From: Spirochaetia bacterium
GTDB lineage: Bacteria; Spirochaetota; Spirochaetia; DTKZ01
Length of the DNA: 6,206 bases
Assembly (NCBI GenBank): GCA_031270615.1
Contig: JAISXE010000289.1
Coordinates: forward strand, 1-6,206
Reading direction: 5' to 3'
The position numbers and the translations under genes were made by a program. The notes beneath the pieces were generated by a model. It was not told the DNA's origin, searched no databases, and saw only the letters and a program-made list of their open reading frames with translations. This document shows, one piece after another, positions 5,533 to 6,206 of the stretch (within the stretch, counting starts at the first letter, position 1; the number at the start of each line of letters is the position of its first letter).

Positions 5533-5985
5533 ATGCCGTACCGCAATATTTTCAGGAAGATTGTGTTTGCAGCGGATTTTTCCGCTGCCTCGCAGAAAGC
5601 CTTTGCCTATGCGCTGAACATCGCCGCAGGGAATCCCGGCTGCGAGCTTGTCATCCTTCACGTCGTGCCGGAACCGGACGCCCAGTTCTGGAAAACCTAT
5701 ATCTACGAGGTGGACAAAATCGACGAAAAGGCCAAGGCCGATATTGACGAAAAAGTCCGGCAGGCCTATCTTTCGCAAATCCCCGAGGGGATTTCCTACA
5801 GCATAAAAATGGCTGTGGGAAGTGTGGCCAACGCCATTCTGGAAGCCGCCCGGACGGAAAACGCCGGCCTGGTGATTCTGGGCAGGGAAGGATCCAGCGT
5901 CCTGCAAAGCCGTTTTTTGGGAAACATCACGGAAAAAATAGCCCGAAAAGCCCCCTGCCCGGTGATGATAATCCCTGGGGCATAG
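5533..5985 (+). CDS. Universal stress protein family (UspA), TRAP-linked
   Basis: Single-domain UspA protein of 150 residues, the usual length, predicted cytoplasmic. It begins with a beta strand and the conserved acidic residue (KIVFAADFS, Asp15) that contacts adenine in ATP-binding members. It ends with LVILGREGSS...FLGNITEKIARKAPCPVMIIP. The nucleotide loop G-x2-G-x9-G is complete (Gly117, Gly120, Gly130), suggesting the ATP-binding subclass, but the Ser/Thr normally following the last glycine is Asn131. It is the last gene of the TRAP operon, 20 bases after dctM with its own strong ribosome binding site. In Halomonas elongata the UspA protein TeaD is encoded beside the TeaABC TRAP transporter and modulates its activity; a similar role is inferred here. 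A general stress role unrelated to transport is the alternative. No symbol is given because UspA paralogs are numerous. Confidence 0.88.
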   Translation: MPYRNIFRKIVFAADFSAASQKAFAYALNIAAGNPGCELVILHVVPEPDAQFWKTYIYEVDKIDEKAKADIDEKVRQAYLSQIPEGISYSIKMAVGSVANAILEAARTENAGLVILGREGSSVLQSRFLGNITEKIARKAPCPVMIIPGA

Positions 5986-6206
5986 GAATCATTCAGCAAT
6001 TCCAAGTTTCAACTTATGGCAAGCGGAATTGTAAACAAGCGGGGCCTGACGGCGAAACAAAAGCTCGCTTAAAGCGCGCAGACGCGAAAGCCGCTCTCTT
6101 TTTTTTCGCCGCCACCCGCGCCTTTGCAGGGGAGCCATAAGAACCAACGATATTGCTGCTGAATAAAAGGTTTTTGAGGTAAAAACTGGCCGAATTGCGG
6201 ACAATT

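Noticed and set aside
6031..6048. Sequence resembling the element's right inverted repeat (GTAAAC...CCTG, 12/18)
   Set aside because: The match is confined to the two ends, and I found no partner inverted repeat or flanking duplication; likely chance.
6072..6106. Possible terminator after uspA (GC-rich stretch followed by eight T residues)
   Set aside because: The T tract is clear, but I cannot form a convincing stem directly before it.
5989..6204. Minus-strand open frame of 71 codons at the window end, starting with TTG
   Set aside because: No recognisable protein, no ribosome binding site visible before the window edge, and an arginine-rich composition typical of non-coding GC-rich sequence.

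Overview
The window carries two short co-directional operons on the + strand, each with overlapping or nearly touching genes, separated by an intergenic stretch that appears to have received a small mobile element. Codon use is GC-rich with many A/T homopolymers. Pfam-type families (nicotinamidase, nicotinate phosphoribosyltransferase, tripartite TRAP transporter, UspA) and good Shine-Dalgarno sites point to a Gram-negative bacterium. A Desulfovibrio-like deltaproteobacterium is my best guess, but the sequence does not settle the taxon, and the lipoprotein form of the TRAP binding protein would also fit other groups.

Region 1-226 starts inside one copy of a GC-rich palindromic repeat and ends with a candidate promoter whose -10 box lies only six bases before the pncA start codon, so that transcript may be leaderless. 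Region 227-2289 is an NAD salvage operon: nicotinamidase (pncA) makes nicotinate, and nicotinate phosphoribosyltransferase (pncB type) converts it to NaMN. The genes share an ATGA stop/start overlap.

Region 2290-2658 has no gene. Its core, 2317-2590, has 18-bp imperfect terminal inverted repeats (15/18 matches) and is flanked on both sides by the same 9 bp, AGTATCCAC: the signature of a MITE-like non-autonomous element with a target-site duplication. Inside it is a second copy of the repeat seen at the window start, with several perfect hairpins, and a possible outward promoter near its right end.

Region 2659-5985 is a TRAP transporter operon: dctP (probably lipid-anchored solute receptor), dctQ (small membrane subunit), dctM (large membrane subunit), joined by ATGA overlaps, then a uspA gene 20 bases downstream. 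This order recalls teaABC-teaD of Halomonas, where the UspA protein modulates the transporter. The substrate cannot be read from sequence, but the receptor keeps the arginine that normally binds a carboxylate. Region 5986-6206 holds no gene I can support.
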